Positions 8,464 through 17,029 of a stretch of DNA of 64,000 nt are shown here, in pieces. The DNA comes from Pontixanthobacter gangjinensis. GTDB taxonomy: Bacteria > Pseudomonadota > Alphaproteobacteria > Sphingomonadales > Sphingomonadaceae. Each line of letters begins with the position of its first letter. The first letter of the stretch is position 1. Under the pieces are notes generated by a model, which did no database searches, had not been told where the DNA came from, and worked only from the letters and a program-made list of their open reading frames with translations. The stretch lies in assembly GCF_009827545.1 (NCBI RefSeq), contig NZ_WTYS01000001.1:2257772-2321771 (forward strand). The letters run 5' to 3'. The translations under genes were made by a program, and so were the position numbers.

Positions 8464-8931
8464 ATGAAATTTTCCGCAAAGACGCTGACGGCAATGAAGG
8501 CGCTGACCACTGCTTGCATCGCACTCGGCTTGACCTTGCCCCAGCCTGTGTTCGCGCAAGATGTGGATTTTGGTGACGATTCCAGCGAATGGGCGATTGA
8601 TGGCGAATGCGATGATCCCCGTTTCACCGGACCCGGCATGACCACAACACCTCTGCTTGATTCAGATATTCGCGCCGACGCGACCGATTGCAAGACAGCG
8701 TTTGATCAGGGGCGGATTGAGCTCAAGTCGGGTAGTTCCACACGTGATTCCTCTCGCATCGCATGGGGCGATGATAATGGCGAATGGGCCAACGATGGTG
8801 AATGTGACGATATGCGCTTCGAAGGCCCCGGTATGACGACCACGCCGCTGCTAGTTGAAGATGTAAAGCATGACGCAAGCGATTGCCGATCCGCCTATGA
8901 GGCAGGCAAGCTAGAGCTTCGTTCGTCGTAA
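8464..8931 (+). CDS. secreted protein with two DGECDD Cys/Asp-rich modules
   Basis: From the ATG at 8464 the product has 155 residues. It has a signal peptide of about 32 residues (ending PQPVFAQ) and then two copies of a module of about 55 residues. Each copy runs FGDD/WGDD..EW..DGECDD.RF.GPGMTTTPLL......DA.DC..A...G. Every module has exactly two Cys (GECDD and the later DC), suggesting a disulfide, and many Asp that could bind Ca2+; both points are inference. No enzyme motif is visible. The neighbour starting at 8974 has three more copies and a near-identical signal peptide end, so the pair probably arose by gene duplication. I recall similar single modules at the ends of other alphaproteobacterial secreted proteins but cannot name the function. 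Confidence 0.85.
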   Translation: MKFSAKTLTAMKALTTACIALGLTLPQPVFAQDVDFGDDSSEWAIDGECDDPRFTGPGMTTTPLLDSDIRADATDCKTAFDQGRIELKSGSSTRDSSRIAWGDDNGEWANDGECDDMRFEGPGMTTTPLLVEDVKHDASDCRSAYEAGKLELRSS

Positions 8932-9639
8932 TCTGTCGGTTGGATCGACGCAAAGTTAGATTGGCGCTCCGTTATGTTGAAAATTGCATTGTCAAATCGT
9001 CACACGAGGCAGATAACTGTGGGCTTGGTCATTATCGGCTTGGCAATGCCACAACCCGCCTTCTCCCAAAACATAGACTTCGGTGACGACTCGAGCGAAT
9101 ATGCCAAAGACGGCGAATGTGATGATCTGCGGTTCACAGGTTCTGGCATGACCGACACCATTTTGCTCGATGAAGATGTCGGCCATGATGCCACTGACTG
9201 CCGTGTAGGATTCAATCAAGGCCGGCTGACTTTTGCAGGTCAAGCTGCTGTGACCGAAGGAATTGCACTACCGATTCAAGATGTGGATTTTGGCGATAAT
9301 AGCAGTGATTTTGCTGGCGATGGCGAGTGCGATGATGTCCGGTTCGTTGGTGCAGGTATGGCTGAATCGCTGCTGACAGACAGCATTGGCAAAGATGCAG
9401 ACGACTGCAAAGCAGCCTACGAAAATGGCAGGCTCGAATTTAATGCGCTATTTGCTGTTCCGACTGCCGATAGTCCGATCGATTACGGAGATAACAGCGC
9501 TGATTTCGCTAATGACGGCGAATGCGACGATATCCGTTTTACCGGTGACTATTCGGATGAGGTCATCTACCTCGCAGACAGCATCGGCCATGATGCCAAT
9601 GATTGCCGCGCAGCCATGCAATCGGGCGAAGCACGCTGG
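8560..9639 (+). repeat. five degenerate copies of a DGECDD protein module across two genes
   Basis: Coding copies occur at 8560-8724, 8755-8919, 9070-9234, 9280-9441 and 9478-9639. Each is 54-55 codons long and they are separated by variable linkers of 10-15 codons within a gene. Core pattern: G-D-[DN]-[SN]-x-[ED]-[WYF]-A-x-D-G-E-C-D-D-x-R-F, then about 20 residues, then D-[AC-like]-x-D-C. The last copy is the most divergent (GDYSDEVIYL replaces the GPGM segment). Confidence 0.85.
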
Positions 9640-9681
9640 CAAGGCAACGAAATCAAACCGAATTTCGGAATGGATATCTAG
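8974..9681 (+). CDS. secreted protein with three DGECDD Cys/Asp-rich modules
   Basis: The 235-residue product has a signal peptide (first ~32 residues, ending PQPAFSQ) and three copies of the module found in the gene just upstream. Modules start near residues 33, 103 and 169. Each has GECDD and a second Cys in a DxxDC context, so six Cys form three probable pairs. A short tail follows the last module. The gene begins 42 nt after the upstream paralogue, on the same strand. No catalytic residues or membrane anchor are seen; a periplasmic or extracellular binding role is the only inference I would draw. Confidence 0.85.
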   Translation: MLKIALSNRHTRQITVGLVIIGLAMPQPAFSQNIDFGDDSSEYAKDGECDDLRFTGSGMTDTILLDEDVGHDATDCRVGFNQGRLTFAGQAAVTEGIALPIQDVDFGDNSSDFAGDGECDDVRFVGAGMAESLLTDSIGKDADDCKAAYENGRLEFNALFAVPTADSPIDYGDNSADFANDGECDDIRFTGDYSDEVIYLADSIGHDANDCRAAMQSGEARWQGNEIKPNFGMDI

Positions 9682-9715
9682 ACCGCAAATTCCAATTTAG
9701 GCAAGCTTGGGAAGC

Positions 9716-9994
9716 TTACCGGAAATTATCAGCGTAGGCCTGTAATTTCAGAGATTTGGGCGGCGTTGCGTGCACACGTGCAGCAATCCCGTACTTGGCC
9801 GCATAGGCCTTCGCCGCTTCCTTATCTGGAAATGTCAGCTCAACTTGCGCCTGCGTATCGGCGCTGCCGGTCCAACCCATTAAAGGGTCAGCTTTGCGCG
9901 CTTCGGCTTGCTCGAATTCGAGAATCCATTTTTCCGTCCGGGCTTTGCCGGACTGCATCGCGCTTTGGGTGCGTTGGTAAATACGTGCTGCCAT
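9716..9994 (-). CDS. ETC complex I accessory subunit (NDUFS4/18 kDa-like)
   Basis: The 92-residue protein resembles the NDUFS4 (18 kDa, AQDQ-type) accessory subunit of NADH:ubiquinone oxidoreductase, found in mitochondria and alphaproteobacteria. Visible features are ARIYQRTQSAMQSGKARTEKW at the N-terminus, the DPLMGWTGSADTQAQVELTF core and EAAKAYAAKYGI near the C-terminus. It binds the matrix/cytoplasmic arm of complex I in characterised systems. Convergent with the module protein gene and 15 nt downstream of hrpB. Core complex I genes are not in this window. Confidence 0.9.
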   Translation of the reverse strand: MAARIYQRTQSAMQSGKARTEKWILEFEQAEARKADPLMGWTGSADTQAQVELTFPDKEAAKAYAAKYGIAARVHATPPKSLKLQAYADNFR

Positions 9995-10009
9995 AGTTGC
10001 GCTCTTAAA

Positions 10010-12442
10010 TCAGCTTGAGCCGCGTGAAAAGGCGTTCTTTGTTTTTAGGCTCGGCTTTTCTGTCCATGGTTGATCGGGCCAACGATGTTTCGGGTATCGC
10101 CCCTTCATATCCTTGGCCACATCGCGCCATGTCCCGCGCCAGAATCCGGGCAGATCGCGGGTTGCCTGAATGGGTCTTCCCGCCGGGCTGGTAAGCTGGA
10201 ACAACAACGGCGTGGTGCCGATCAGCGGATGCTGGTCGAGGCCAAAAAGTGCTTGCACGCGCAGTTCAACCGAAGGTGCGCCCTCGCTCGCATAATCGAT
10301 CTTGTGGGTCGTTCCTGCAGGGCTGGTAAATTCGCGCGGCGCAGCTTGATCGAGTCTCTGACGATCACTCCACTCAAGCTGGCCGAGCACCGCCTCCACA
10401 ATTTTGCTTCTGGGAATGTCTAAATCTCGGCGCTTTGCTAGCAATGGATCAAGCCAGATTTCTGCGGAAGCACGCAAGGCACCAATTTCCAGTGAACCAA
10501 TTTCCGCAAATTGGCCCCGCGCCAGCAATGCGGCTGGCACCAAATCCCCTATTCTGTCCCGAGCCAATTCACGCAAGGCTGCCTCAAATGATGCCGGGTC
10601 TGGTGACGGGTCTGGTCCGCTTGACAGAGTAATCGCGCCCATTCGGCGTTCCAATCGCGCTTCGAGGCGCGCCCCCCTCTCGTTCCATTTCAGGCTGGTC
10701 CGACGCTCTATTAAATGCCCAAGGTGTTCTTCGACCTCAGTCGGTTCCAAAGCTGCAGCGGCAGTAATGCGCGCGCCCTTCGCTTGGCCCTGCGCATCGG
10801 CAACCACCAACCATTCTGATCTGGCGAGCGGTGATGCCGGGTCGAGGAAGTAACCCCTACCCCCAGCTGAAATCCAATTCTCGCCGCTGGCATCGCGCCG
10901 CCGCGCAACATTGTCGGGCATGGCCTGGGCGAGAAACACTGCGGGACTAACCTGATCGCTTGCTGCGCTACCAATCAGCTTTTCTGCCTGCCGCGCCCAA
11001 CGTTCCGCCAATTTGCGCGACGCGTCCGCCCTGCCAGACCTATCGCCGCTCCACCGTTGCAGACGTTGCAACAAATCCTCACCACGTCCGCCCAATCCGC
11101 GCTCTTGCGACAGTAGCGCCAACCGCGCTGCCTCCTCAGCCTGTCCCGCTCTGGCTCCGAACAGGAGAGCAGCAGCCATCGCCGGATCAACTGGCAAGGC
11201 CGCGATTTGGCTTCCCAACGAGGTAATCTGGCCGTCTGAGCCAAGTGCCCCAAGCTGTTCCAACCGTCGCCGCGCTGACCCAAGCGATGCTGCAGGTGGC
11301 GCATCGAGCCATGTCAAAGATGCCGGATCATGCGTGCCCCAGCGTGCCAAGGACAATGCCAGCGGCGCAAGATCGGATGTCTCCATTTCGGGCGGATCAA
11401 ATTTGCGGCGGCCCGCATGTCCGCCTTGTTCCCACAGGCGATAGGCAACGCCCGGCCCTTGCCGCGCCGCGCGACCCGCACGCTGTGCGGCAGCCGCTTG
11501 GCTGGCGCGATGCGTAACCAGATGGGTAGTTCCGGCAGCGCGGTCAAATTCAGCTCGCCGCGACAGGCCGCAATCGACCACCACCGTCACACCATCGAGC
11601 GTGAGCGAAGTTTCCGCAATTGCCGTTGCCAACACGATCCGCCGGTTTCCGTTCTTGTCGCGTTTGATTGCAATACGCTGCGCCGCTGGCTCGACCTGAC
11701 CGTGCAGCGGCAGGATAGGCACGTTCGGCAATCTCGCTTCCAGCCGTTCACGAACACGCTCAATCTCTCGCACGCCTGGCAGGAACGCCAGAATGTCGCC
11801 ATCTTCCTGCTTCCACGCGGTCATAATCGCGGAGGCCATCTGGTCTTCAATTTGCTTTTCAGCACGCGCGCCCAGCCATTCAATCCGCAAAGGATGCGCC
11901 TTACCTTCGCTCTCGATAATGGGCGTGTCCGGTCCGACGATGCTTGCAAAGCGCTCGCCATCAATCGTCGCTGACATTACGCAAATTCGAAGATCGTCAC
12001 GAAGCACTGCCCGGCTTTCAAGCGCTAATGCTAAGCCCAAATCGCTGTCCAGATGACGCTCATGTGCTTCATCGAATAGCACCGCGCTCACCCCCGACAA
12101 CTCCGCGTCATCGACCAACCAGTTTACAAGAATTGCCTCTGTCATCACCAGAATGCGGGTTTTCGCAGAGGTTCTGCTGTCAAGGCGGGTCAGATAGCCC
12201 ACCGTCTCGCCGGCCTTCTCACACAGTATCTCAGCCATCCGTTCCGCCGCCGCACGCGCCGCGACACGGCGAGGACTGAGCAGAATGATCTGGCCTGTGC
12301 ACCAAGGCTCGGCCAGCAAAGCAGGCGCAACGGCTGTGGTCTTTCCGGCACCAGGCGGGGCAATCAGCACCGCCGTCCCGCTTTCGCTCAAGGCTTGAAG
12401 TAAATGTGGAAGCACCGTGTGGATGGGAAGGTTATCGCTCAC
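10010..12442 (-). CDS. hrpB: ATP-dependent RNA helicase HrpB (DEAH family)
   Basis: An 810-residue DEAH/DExH helicase with the domain order of HrpB. Walker A APPGAGKTT (about residues 28-37), motif II DEAHERH, motif III SATIDG, motif V ATAIAETSLTLDGV and motif VI QRAGRAARQGPG are followed by HA2/OB-like and the HrpB-specific C-terminal region (GRPIQATRDLPGFWRGTWRD). HrpB proteins are about 800-840 residues. The cellular role is poorly defined. It starts with GTG at 12442, with AAGG upstream, and has no close partner gene upstream. Confidence 0.95.
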   Translation of the reverse strand: MSDNLPIHTVLPHLLQALSESGTAVLIAPPGAGKTTAVAPALLAEPWCTGQIILLSPRRVAARAAAERMAEILCEKAGETVGYLTRLDSRTSAKTRILVMTEAILVNWLVDDAELSGVSAVLFDEAHERHLDSDLGLALALESRAVLRDDLRICVMSATIDGERFASIVGPDTPIIESEGKAHPLRIEWLGARAEKQIEDQMASAIMTAWKQEDGDILAFLPGVREIERVRERLEARLPNVPILPLHGQVEPAAQRIAIKRDKNGNRRIVLATAIAETSLTLDGVTVVVDCGLSRRAEFDRAAGTTHLVTHRASQAAAAQRAGRAARQGPGVAYRLWEQGGHAGRRKFDPPEMETSDLAPLALSLARWGTHDPASLTWLDAPPAASLGSARRRLEQLGALGSDGQITSLGSQIAALPVDPAMAAALLFGARAGQAEEAARLALLSQERGLGGRGEDLLQRLQRWSGDRSGRADASRKLAERWARQAEKLIGSAASDQVSPAVFLAQAMPDNVARRRDASGENWISAGGRGYFLDPASPLARSEWLVVADAQGQAKGARITAAAALEPTEVEEHLGHLIERRTSLKWNERGARLEARLERRMGAITLSSGPDPSPDPASFEAALRELARDRIGDLVPAALLARGQFAEIGSLEIGALRASAEIWLDPLLAKRRDLDIPRSKIVEAVLGQLEWSDRQRLDQAAPREFTSPAGTTHKIDYASEGAPSVELRVQALFGLDQHPLIGTTPLLFQLTSPAGRPIQATRDLPGFWRGTWRDVAKDMKGRYPKHRWPDQPWTEKPSLKTKNAFSRGSS

Positions 12443-12523
12443 CGGTTCGCCTTACCTAAATGGCAATGGGTGGGAAAGCGGCGATGCTAACTCATGCTTT
12501 AAACAAGCTGATCGAAGCTGGCT

Positions 12524-13534
12524 TTAGTAGCCCCTAGCCACCGCAAATTGTGCTGCCTCAGCCATAGCTTGGCGCGCTGAACTATCAGGGAATATCGATA
12601 TTGCATCAACTGCACGGTTGGCGAAGTGACGAGCGCGATCCCGCGTTGCACCGACTGCGTCATACTTATCGATGAGCGCGATTGCTTCTTCGAGTGCGGC
12701 CGCATCGGACCGGATACCGGAGATAGCATCCTTCCAGAATTTTCGCTCGCCTTCAGTGCCGCGTGAATAGGCAAGGATTACCGGCAAAGTCATTTTACCT
12801 TCGCGGAAATCATCTCCCTGATCCTTGCCCATTTCGGCTGCATCGGAATCGTAATCAATCGCATCATCCACCAATTGAAACGCTACGCCAAGATTACGGC
12901 CATAGTCATCAAGTGCACGTTCCTGCGTCTCGTCGCATTCAGCCACAACAGCGGATATGCGCGATGCAGCGGCGAAAAGTGCTGCAGTTTTCGCTCCGAT
13001 GATCCCCAGATACCGCTCTTCGCTGGTCTCAATTTGCCGTTGCGCGGTCAATTGATCGACTTCGCCCTCGGCAATGATCGCGCTCGCTCCTGATAGGATT
13101 TTGAGCACTTTAAGGCTGCCATCCTCGGTCATTAGTTCGAATGCTCTGCTGAACAGGAAATCACCGACCAGAACAGTTGCCGGGTTGCCATAGATGATGT
13201 TGGCCGCCGCTTTACCACGCCGCAAATCGCTACCGTCTACGACATCATCATGCAGCAATGTCGCGGTGTGAATAAACTCAACTGCGGCTGCAAGCTTGAA
13301 ATGCCGCGTGCCGCTGTATCCGACCAGTTCCGCACCCGCGAGAGTGAGCATTGGGCGAAGGCGTTTTCCGCCGCCTGAAATTAAATGGCCAGCGAGCGCG
13401 GGAATCAAAGGGATTTCGCTCTGCATCCGATCCAGAATCACTGAATTTACCGAATTCATGCCCTGCGCGGTCAGCGCTAGCATCGGATCGAGAGTGGGCC
13501 GTTTACGCGGCAGAGAGACGACTTGCGCAGTCAT
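12524..13534 (-). CDS. trans-polyprenyl diphosphate synthase (octaprenyl-type)
   Basis: The 336-residue protein is an all-alpha polyprenyl synthase that extends IPP onto allylic diphosphates, here most likely to supply the ubiquinone side chain. The first Asp-rich motif is DDVVDGSDLRRG (about residues 95-106) and the second is QLVDDAIDYDSD. GGGKRLRP marks the substrate region near residue 56. Small or medium residues before the first Asp motif fit a long-chain product, but chain length cannot be fixed by eye. ubiA at 54.2 kb would use the product. Divergent from the chorismate mutase gene. Confidence 0.93.
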   Translation of the reverse strand: MTAQVVSLPRKRPTLDPMLALTAQGMNSVNSVILDRMQSEIPLIPALAGHLISGGGKRLRPMLTLAGAELVGYSGTRHFKLAAAVEFIHTATLLHDDVVDGSDLRRGKAAANIIYGNPATVLVGDFLFSRAFELMTEDGSLKVLKILSGASAIIAEGEVDQLTAQRQIETSEERYLGIIGAKTAALFAAASRISAVVAECDETQERALDDYGRNLGVAFQLVDDAIDYDSDAAEMGKDQGDDFREGKMTLPVILAYSRGTEGERKFWKDAISGIRSDAAALEEAIALIDKYDAVGATRDRARHFANRAVDAISIFPDSSARQAMAEAAQFAVARGY

Positions 13535-13622
13535 GGTGCCGCGCTATTGGCCACCGTAAATGCTTAAGGCAAGTCACAACCTGCTTGGAAAGGGCGCAAA
13601 GTCCGTGATATGCGGTTAAGTG

Positions 13623-13916
13623 ATGCAAGATTCCGACACAGACCCACAGCTCGCCAGTTATCGCCGCTCAATCGATAATATCGACGCAGCCCTGATCCAT
13701 ATGCTAGCGGAGCGTTTCCGTATTACGCAGGCAGTCGGAGAATATAAGGCACGCGTAACCTTGCCGCCAGCCGATCCTGACCGAGAATCCCGTCAGGTCG
13801 CCAGACTAAGAAAGCTGGCTGAAGAAGCGCATCTTGATCCGGAGTTTTCAGAAAAATTCCTTCGTTTTATTATCGAAGAAGTTATCCGTCACCACGAACA
13901 GGCCCAGCAAGCCTAG
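13623..13916 (+). CDS. chorismate mutase (AroQ class)
   Basis: The 97-residue protein is a stand-alone AroQ-fold chorismate mutase, converting chorismate to prephenate for Phe/Tyr synthesis. The family pattern is clear: a first helix YRRSIDNIDAALIHMLAERF, the VGEYKA segment with its active-site Lys, DPDRESRQVARLRKLAEEAHLD and a final helix with FIIEEVIRHHE. A GTG at 13620 directly precedes the ATG, so either could initiate. The gene is monocistronic as far as can be seen, between the polyprenyl synthase and a lipoprotein gene. Confidence 0.93.
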   Translation: MQDSDTDPQLASYRRSIDNIDAALIHMLAERFRITQAVGEYKARVTLPPADPDRESRQVARLRKLAEEAHLDPEFSEKFLRFIIEEVIRHHEQAQQA

Positions 13917-13940
13917 CGCAGACTCGATCCACTACTGAAA

Positions 13941-14690
13941 TCACTCGTCATTTTTTTCAGGTCGGCTGGTGTCGCGTGGAGTCCGGCGAGGCGCTTGTTT
14001 AGGCGGTGCAACCCGTTTTGGAGTTGCACGCTTTGGATCTGCACGGGGAACTGCACGGGGAACTGCACGGGGAGCTGCTGCTGGCGGCGCCGATTGTGTC
14101 GTTTGGGAAGCGCGTGGCTGTCTCGCGACAGGAGGCGCTACTCTGGATTGGCGACGCGCACTCGCTGATGGAGGCGGTCCATTGCCATTGCGCGCGGCTG
14201 GTAATCCAGAAGTTGCAGCACCATCGCGGCGCTGACGGCCTGACCTACGGTTATCACGCCGTGCATCATCGCCATAGCGAGTTGTTCCTGTGGTGTCTTC
14301 GGCGCGCGAAGAGCCATCACGGTTACGCCTGCGCTCACCGCGATGCTCGCCACGCTGACGATCATGATACCGGCCATCATTGCCACGGCGGTACCCGTCC
14401 CAATTTGCTTGGCCTCTGCGTTTGCCGCGACGCCCTTCCCAATAACGGCGGTGGCCATCGTTCCACCGATAGCGCGTGCCGTAGGTGTCATAGATGTAGA
14501 AGCCGACTCCCGGATAATAAAAACTATCGTACCAACCATAGTAGCTCGAACCGTAATAGGGGTCGTAGTACGGGTCGTAATAGGGGTCTGCATAGGCGCT
14601 GCCGTAACCATCAACCCCATAAATCGCGCAGCCACCTAACGACAAAGTCGCTGCGGCCAACAAAACTGGCTTAAATATGGAACGGCTCAC
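13941..14690 (-). CDS. Tyr-rich/Arg-rich low-complexity lipoprotein, function unknown
   Basis: From the GTG at 14690 (GGGGAG 8 nt upstream) the product has 249 residues; a TTG at 14711 is possible. A hydrophobic segment ends in the lipobox SLGGC (Cys about residue 21). A Tyr-rich stretch with DPYYDPYYDPYYG repeats follows, then GVGFYIYDTYGTRYRWNDGHRRYW, an Arg/Gly/Asp-rich middle and a Pro/Ala/Arg-rich tail with RAVP repeats. Proteins of this look are common in sphingomonads and have no assigned activity. The basic tail would be expected to contact envelope polyanions, but that is inference only. Confidence 0.75.
   Translation of the reverse strand: MSRSIFKPVLLAAATLSLGGCAIYGVDGYGSAYADPYYDPYYDPYYGSSYYGWYDSFYYPGVGFYIYDTYGTRYRWNDGHRRYWEGRRGKRRGQANWDGYRRGNDGRYHDRQRGEHRGERRRNRDGSSRAEDTTGTTRYGDDARRDNRRSGRQRRDGAATSGLPAARNGNGPPPSASARRQSRVAPPVARQPRASQTTQSAPPAAAPRAVPRAVPRADPKRATPKRVAPPKQAPRRTPRDTSRPEKNDE
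14041..14076 (-). repeat. three tandem 12-nt coding repeats (RAVP units)
   Basis: Plus-strand units GCACGGGGAACT, GCACGGGGAACT and GCACGGGGAGCT lie head to tail. They encode the RAVP/RADP repeats near the C-terminus of the lipoprotein. The near-identity of codons points to recent slippage. Confidence 0.85.
14553..14588 (-). repeat. three tandem 12-nt coding repeats (DPYY units)
   Basis: Plus-strand units GTAATAGGGGTC, GTAGTACGGGTC and GTAATAGGGGTC encode DPYY three times near the lipoprotein N-terminus. The first and third units are identical. Confidence 0.85.
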
Positions 14691-14773
14691 TCTTTTTCTC
14701 CCCGGTGGCAATCATGCCGATGTTCCGTTTCTGGCGAACGGGAATTGAACAGTGGCTGAATTAGAGCAACGGC

Positions 14774-16228
14774 CTAGCCCACTCTTGGCAGGCTCAATTT
14801 CACCAGCAAACCGCCAAGGTCTTCGCTTTCATCCAGCTCAACCCCGCCACCATAAATCTCGGCGACGTCGCGTACGATCGCCAATCCAAGACCCGTCCCA
14901 GGTTTACCAGTGTCCAAACGAGCACCCCGGTCGAATATTTCGGTGCGCTTGTCTTCGGGAATGCCCATCCCGTCATCTTCCACCCAGATGACGCACTGCT
15001 TTTCATCCGGTTCAGCATCGACGGTAACAAACACGCTACCGCCGCCATATTTGGCTGCGTTCTCGATCAAATTGCCAAGAATTTCGTCAAGGTCCTGACG
15101 TTCTATGGCGACCTGCGCTTGGCGATTTCCATCAATATCGAACCTTACAGAAGGATAAAGACGTTCAACTGCACGGCGCACCGCTTCTGCACTGTCGCAT
15201 ACTGGCGTTCTGGCCAATCCAACCGCTCGGCGTCCTACTGCTCTTGCCCGTGCAAGATGGTGGTCGACATGCCGCCGCATCGTTGTCGCCTCGCGAATAA
15301 CCGTATCGGGCAAGTCGGGCGCGCGCGCGGTGGCCGCATTGTTGACCACCGTCAGCGGCGTCTTCAAAGCGTGCGCCAGATTGCCGGCATGAGTACGTGC
15401 TTCCTCGGCTTGTTTCTCCGAGTGGGCGAGCAGCATATTAAGCTCCTCTACCAGTGGTTGAACCTCATAAGGCAGTGGGTCGGTGATGCGATTTGTGCCC
15501 GTGGTACGAATACGCTGGATGGCTATCCGTATGCGTCTGAGCGGTCGCAAGCCGTAATAGCTCTGCAGAGCTGCCATCACGAACAGACCAAGGCCCAATA
15601 CCGCAAATGACCACGCCAGAATGGATCGTATCCGGTTGATCTGCTCATCTAGCTCCTGCGTTGCCGAGGCGACAACAAAGGTCCATTTCGCGTCGCTGTA
15701 CGGCAAAATCACGGACCGCTCGACAATCCGCAATTGTTCATCGGGACGCTGGCTGCTGTCATAAAAATGCGGTTCAGTGTCTGTGTGTTCACCCATCAAC
15801 TTGAGAGGCTCGTCCCACAAAGAACGCGACAGATAGCCCTCCTGACCGTCCGCAACGATCTGGAAATACATGCCGCTATTGGGTTCCAAAAAGCGGGGTT
15901 CACCTAACGGCCGGTTGAAATAGACCTCACCATCCAGATCAATCTCGGCACTGACCAACATGGCGTTGAGCAGATATTCCATCTGATCATCAAAATTGCG
16001 TTCAACGAGGCTTGTAAGCGTACGGTCGAGCGCAAAGCCGCCAGCAAGCAGTAAAATCAGAATCCAACCCGCAGCGATCAACATCATTCGGCGGGCAAGG
16101 CTACCGGTGTCGTTACGCCCGGTATCGTTAGGCATTGTGGTATCAGTAGATTGTTCAGACCCGGCATGCGCCGGACCTGCAGAGGACGCGCGCCCTTGAG
16201 CAGCAATGTCTGCTTGTGGCGCGTTCAC
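14774..16228 (-). CDS. sensor histidine kinase (OmpR-partner type)
   Basis: A membrane histidine kinase of 484 residues from the GTG at 16228; an ATG at 16135 would give 453. TM1 (about 49-66) and TM2 (about 203-222) flank a periplasmic domain of about 140 residues. The H-box is GNLAHALKTPLTVV (His286). N-box NLIENAAKYGG, G1 VEDDGMGIPED and G2 GTGLGLAIVRDV are intact, so it should be an active kinase. The periplasmic domain resembles those of PhoQ-like sensors with an acidic surface. The start abuts the stop of the upstream response regulator gene (TAG at 16232-16230), so the two are translationally linked. Confidence 0.93.
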   Translation of the reverse strand: MNAPQADIAAQGRASSAGPAHAGSEQSTDTTMPNDTGRNDTGSLARRMMLIAAGWILILLLAGGFALDRTLTSLVERNFDDQMEYLLNAMLVSAEIDLDGEVYFNRPLGEPRFLEPNSGMYFQIVADGQEGYLSRSLWDEPLKLMGEHTDTEPHFYDSSQRPDEQLRIVERSVILPYSDAKWTFVVASATQELDEQINRIRSILAWSFAVLGLGLFVMAALQSYYGLRPLRRIRIAIQRIRTTGTNRITDPLPYEVQPLVEELNMLLAHSEKQAEEARTHAGNLAHALKTPLTVVNNAATARAPDLPDTVIREATTMRRHVDHHLARARAVGRRAVGLARTPVCDSAEAVRRAVERLYPSVRFDIDGNRQAQVAIERQDLDEILGNLIENAAKYGGGSVFVTVDAEPDEKQCVIWVEDDGMGIPEDKRTEIFDRGARLDTGKPGTGLGLAIVRDVAEIYGGGVELDESEDLGGLLVKLSLPRVG

Positions 16229-16229
16229 T

Positions 16230-16910
16230 CTAGGTGGCTCGCGGTGCTTCGTCCGGATCGTCCAGACTATAGCCCAGACCGCGGATCGTGGTAATCACAT
16301 CGGCGCCGAGTTTCTTACGGATACGCGTGACGAACACTTCGATTGTGTTCGAATCGCGGTCAAAATCCTGATCGTAAATATGCTCGATCAACTCAGTCCG
16401 GCTAACCACCTTGCCCTTATGATGCATAAGATAGCTGAGCAGCTTATATTCCTGCGCGGTCAGCTTCACCGGTTCGCCAGCCAAGGTCACGCGGCCGGAA
16501 CGCGTATCCAAACGCACCCCACCAGCCGTTAATTCGGATGAAGTATTGCCCGATGCACGGCGGATAAGCGCCCGCAATCGAGCGATGAGTTCTTCGGTTT
16601 GAAATGGCTTGGCAAGATAATCGTCAGCACCCGCATCGAGGCCTGCTACCTTGTCCGACCAGCTGTCGCGCGCTGTCAGCACAAGAACCGGGAATGTCCG
16701 GCCTTCTTTGCGCCACATGCCCAACACTGTCAGTCCGTCAATCTCGGGCAAGCCCAGATCAAGGATGACCGCGTCATAATTCTCGGTTGAGCCAAGAAAA
16801 TGACCGTCCTCGCCATCGGTCGACAAATCAACCGCATAGCCGTTCTGCTCCAGTGTGGATTTAAGTTGCTGGCCGAGAGTTGGCTCGTCCTCGACAATCA
16901 GAATTCTCAT
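16230..16910 (-). CDS. OmpR/PhoB-family response regulator
   Basis: The 226-residue protein has a receiver domain (MRILIVEDEP with acidic pocket; phospho-Asp in VILDLGLPEIDG at about residue 51; Lys in YLAKPF) and a winged-helix DNA-binding domain (SYLMHHKGKVVSRTELIEHIYD...SNTIEVFVTRIRKKLG). It is directly followed by its kinase gene and preceded, about 120 nt upstream, by a PepSY protein gene on the same strand. PepSY-regulator-kinase clusters are common in sphingomonads. The signal and regulon are unknown. Confidence 0.95.
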   Translation of the reverse strand: MRILIVEDEPTLGQQLKSTLEQNGYAVDLSTDGEDGHFLGSTENYDAVILDLGLPEIDGLTVLGMWRKEGRTFPVLVLTARDSWSDKVAGLDAGADDYLAKPFQTEELIARLRALIRRASGNTSSELTAGGVRLDTRSGRVTLAGEPVKLTAQEYKLLSYLMHHKGKVVSRTELIEHIYDQDFDRDSNTIEVFVTRIRKKLGADVITTIRGLGYSLDDPDEAPRAT

Positions 16911-17029
16911 GCTGCCTAATTCCCCTGCAATAGGCTCTCAATTTGAACCTGCATCCGTTTCCATTGCTAAGTGGTCTTTTGTTGTAAATGCGTCAACTCG
17001 CCAAGCGATTCCATCCTGAATTGATGGAG

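Noticed and set aside
9703-9717. AAGCTT-GGG-AAGCTT hairpin between the module protein and complex I subunit genes
   Set aside because: Only a 6-bp stem, no T run on either strand; two adjacent HindIII-type sites are a likelier explanation than a terminator.
14041-14588. Short tandem repeats, considered as a CRISPR array
   Set aside because: The units are 12 nt, contiguous, in frame and encode peptide repeats; there are no spacers or cas genes.
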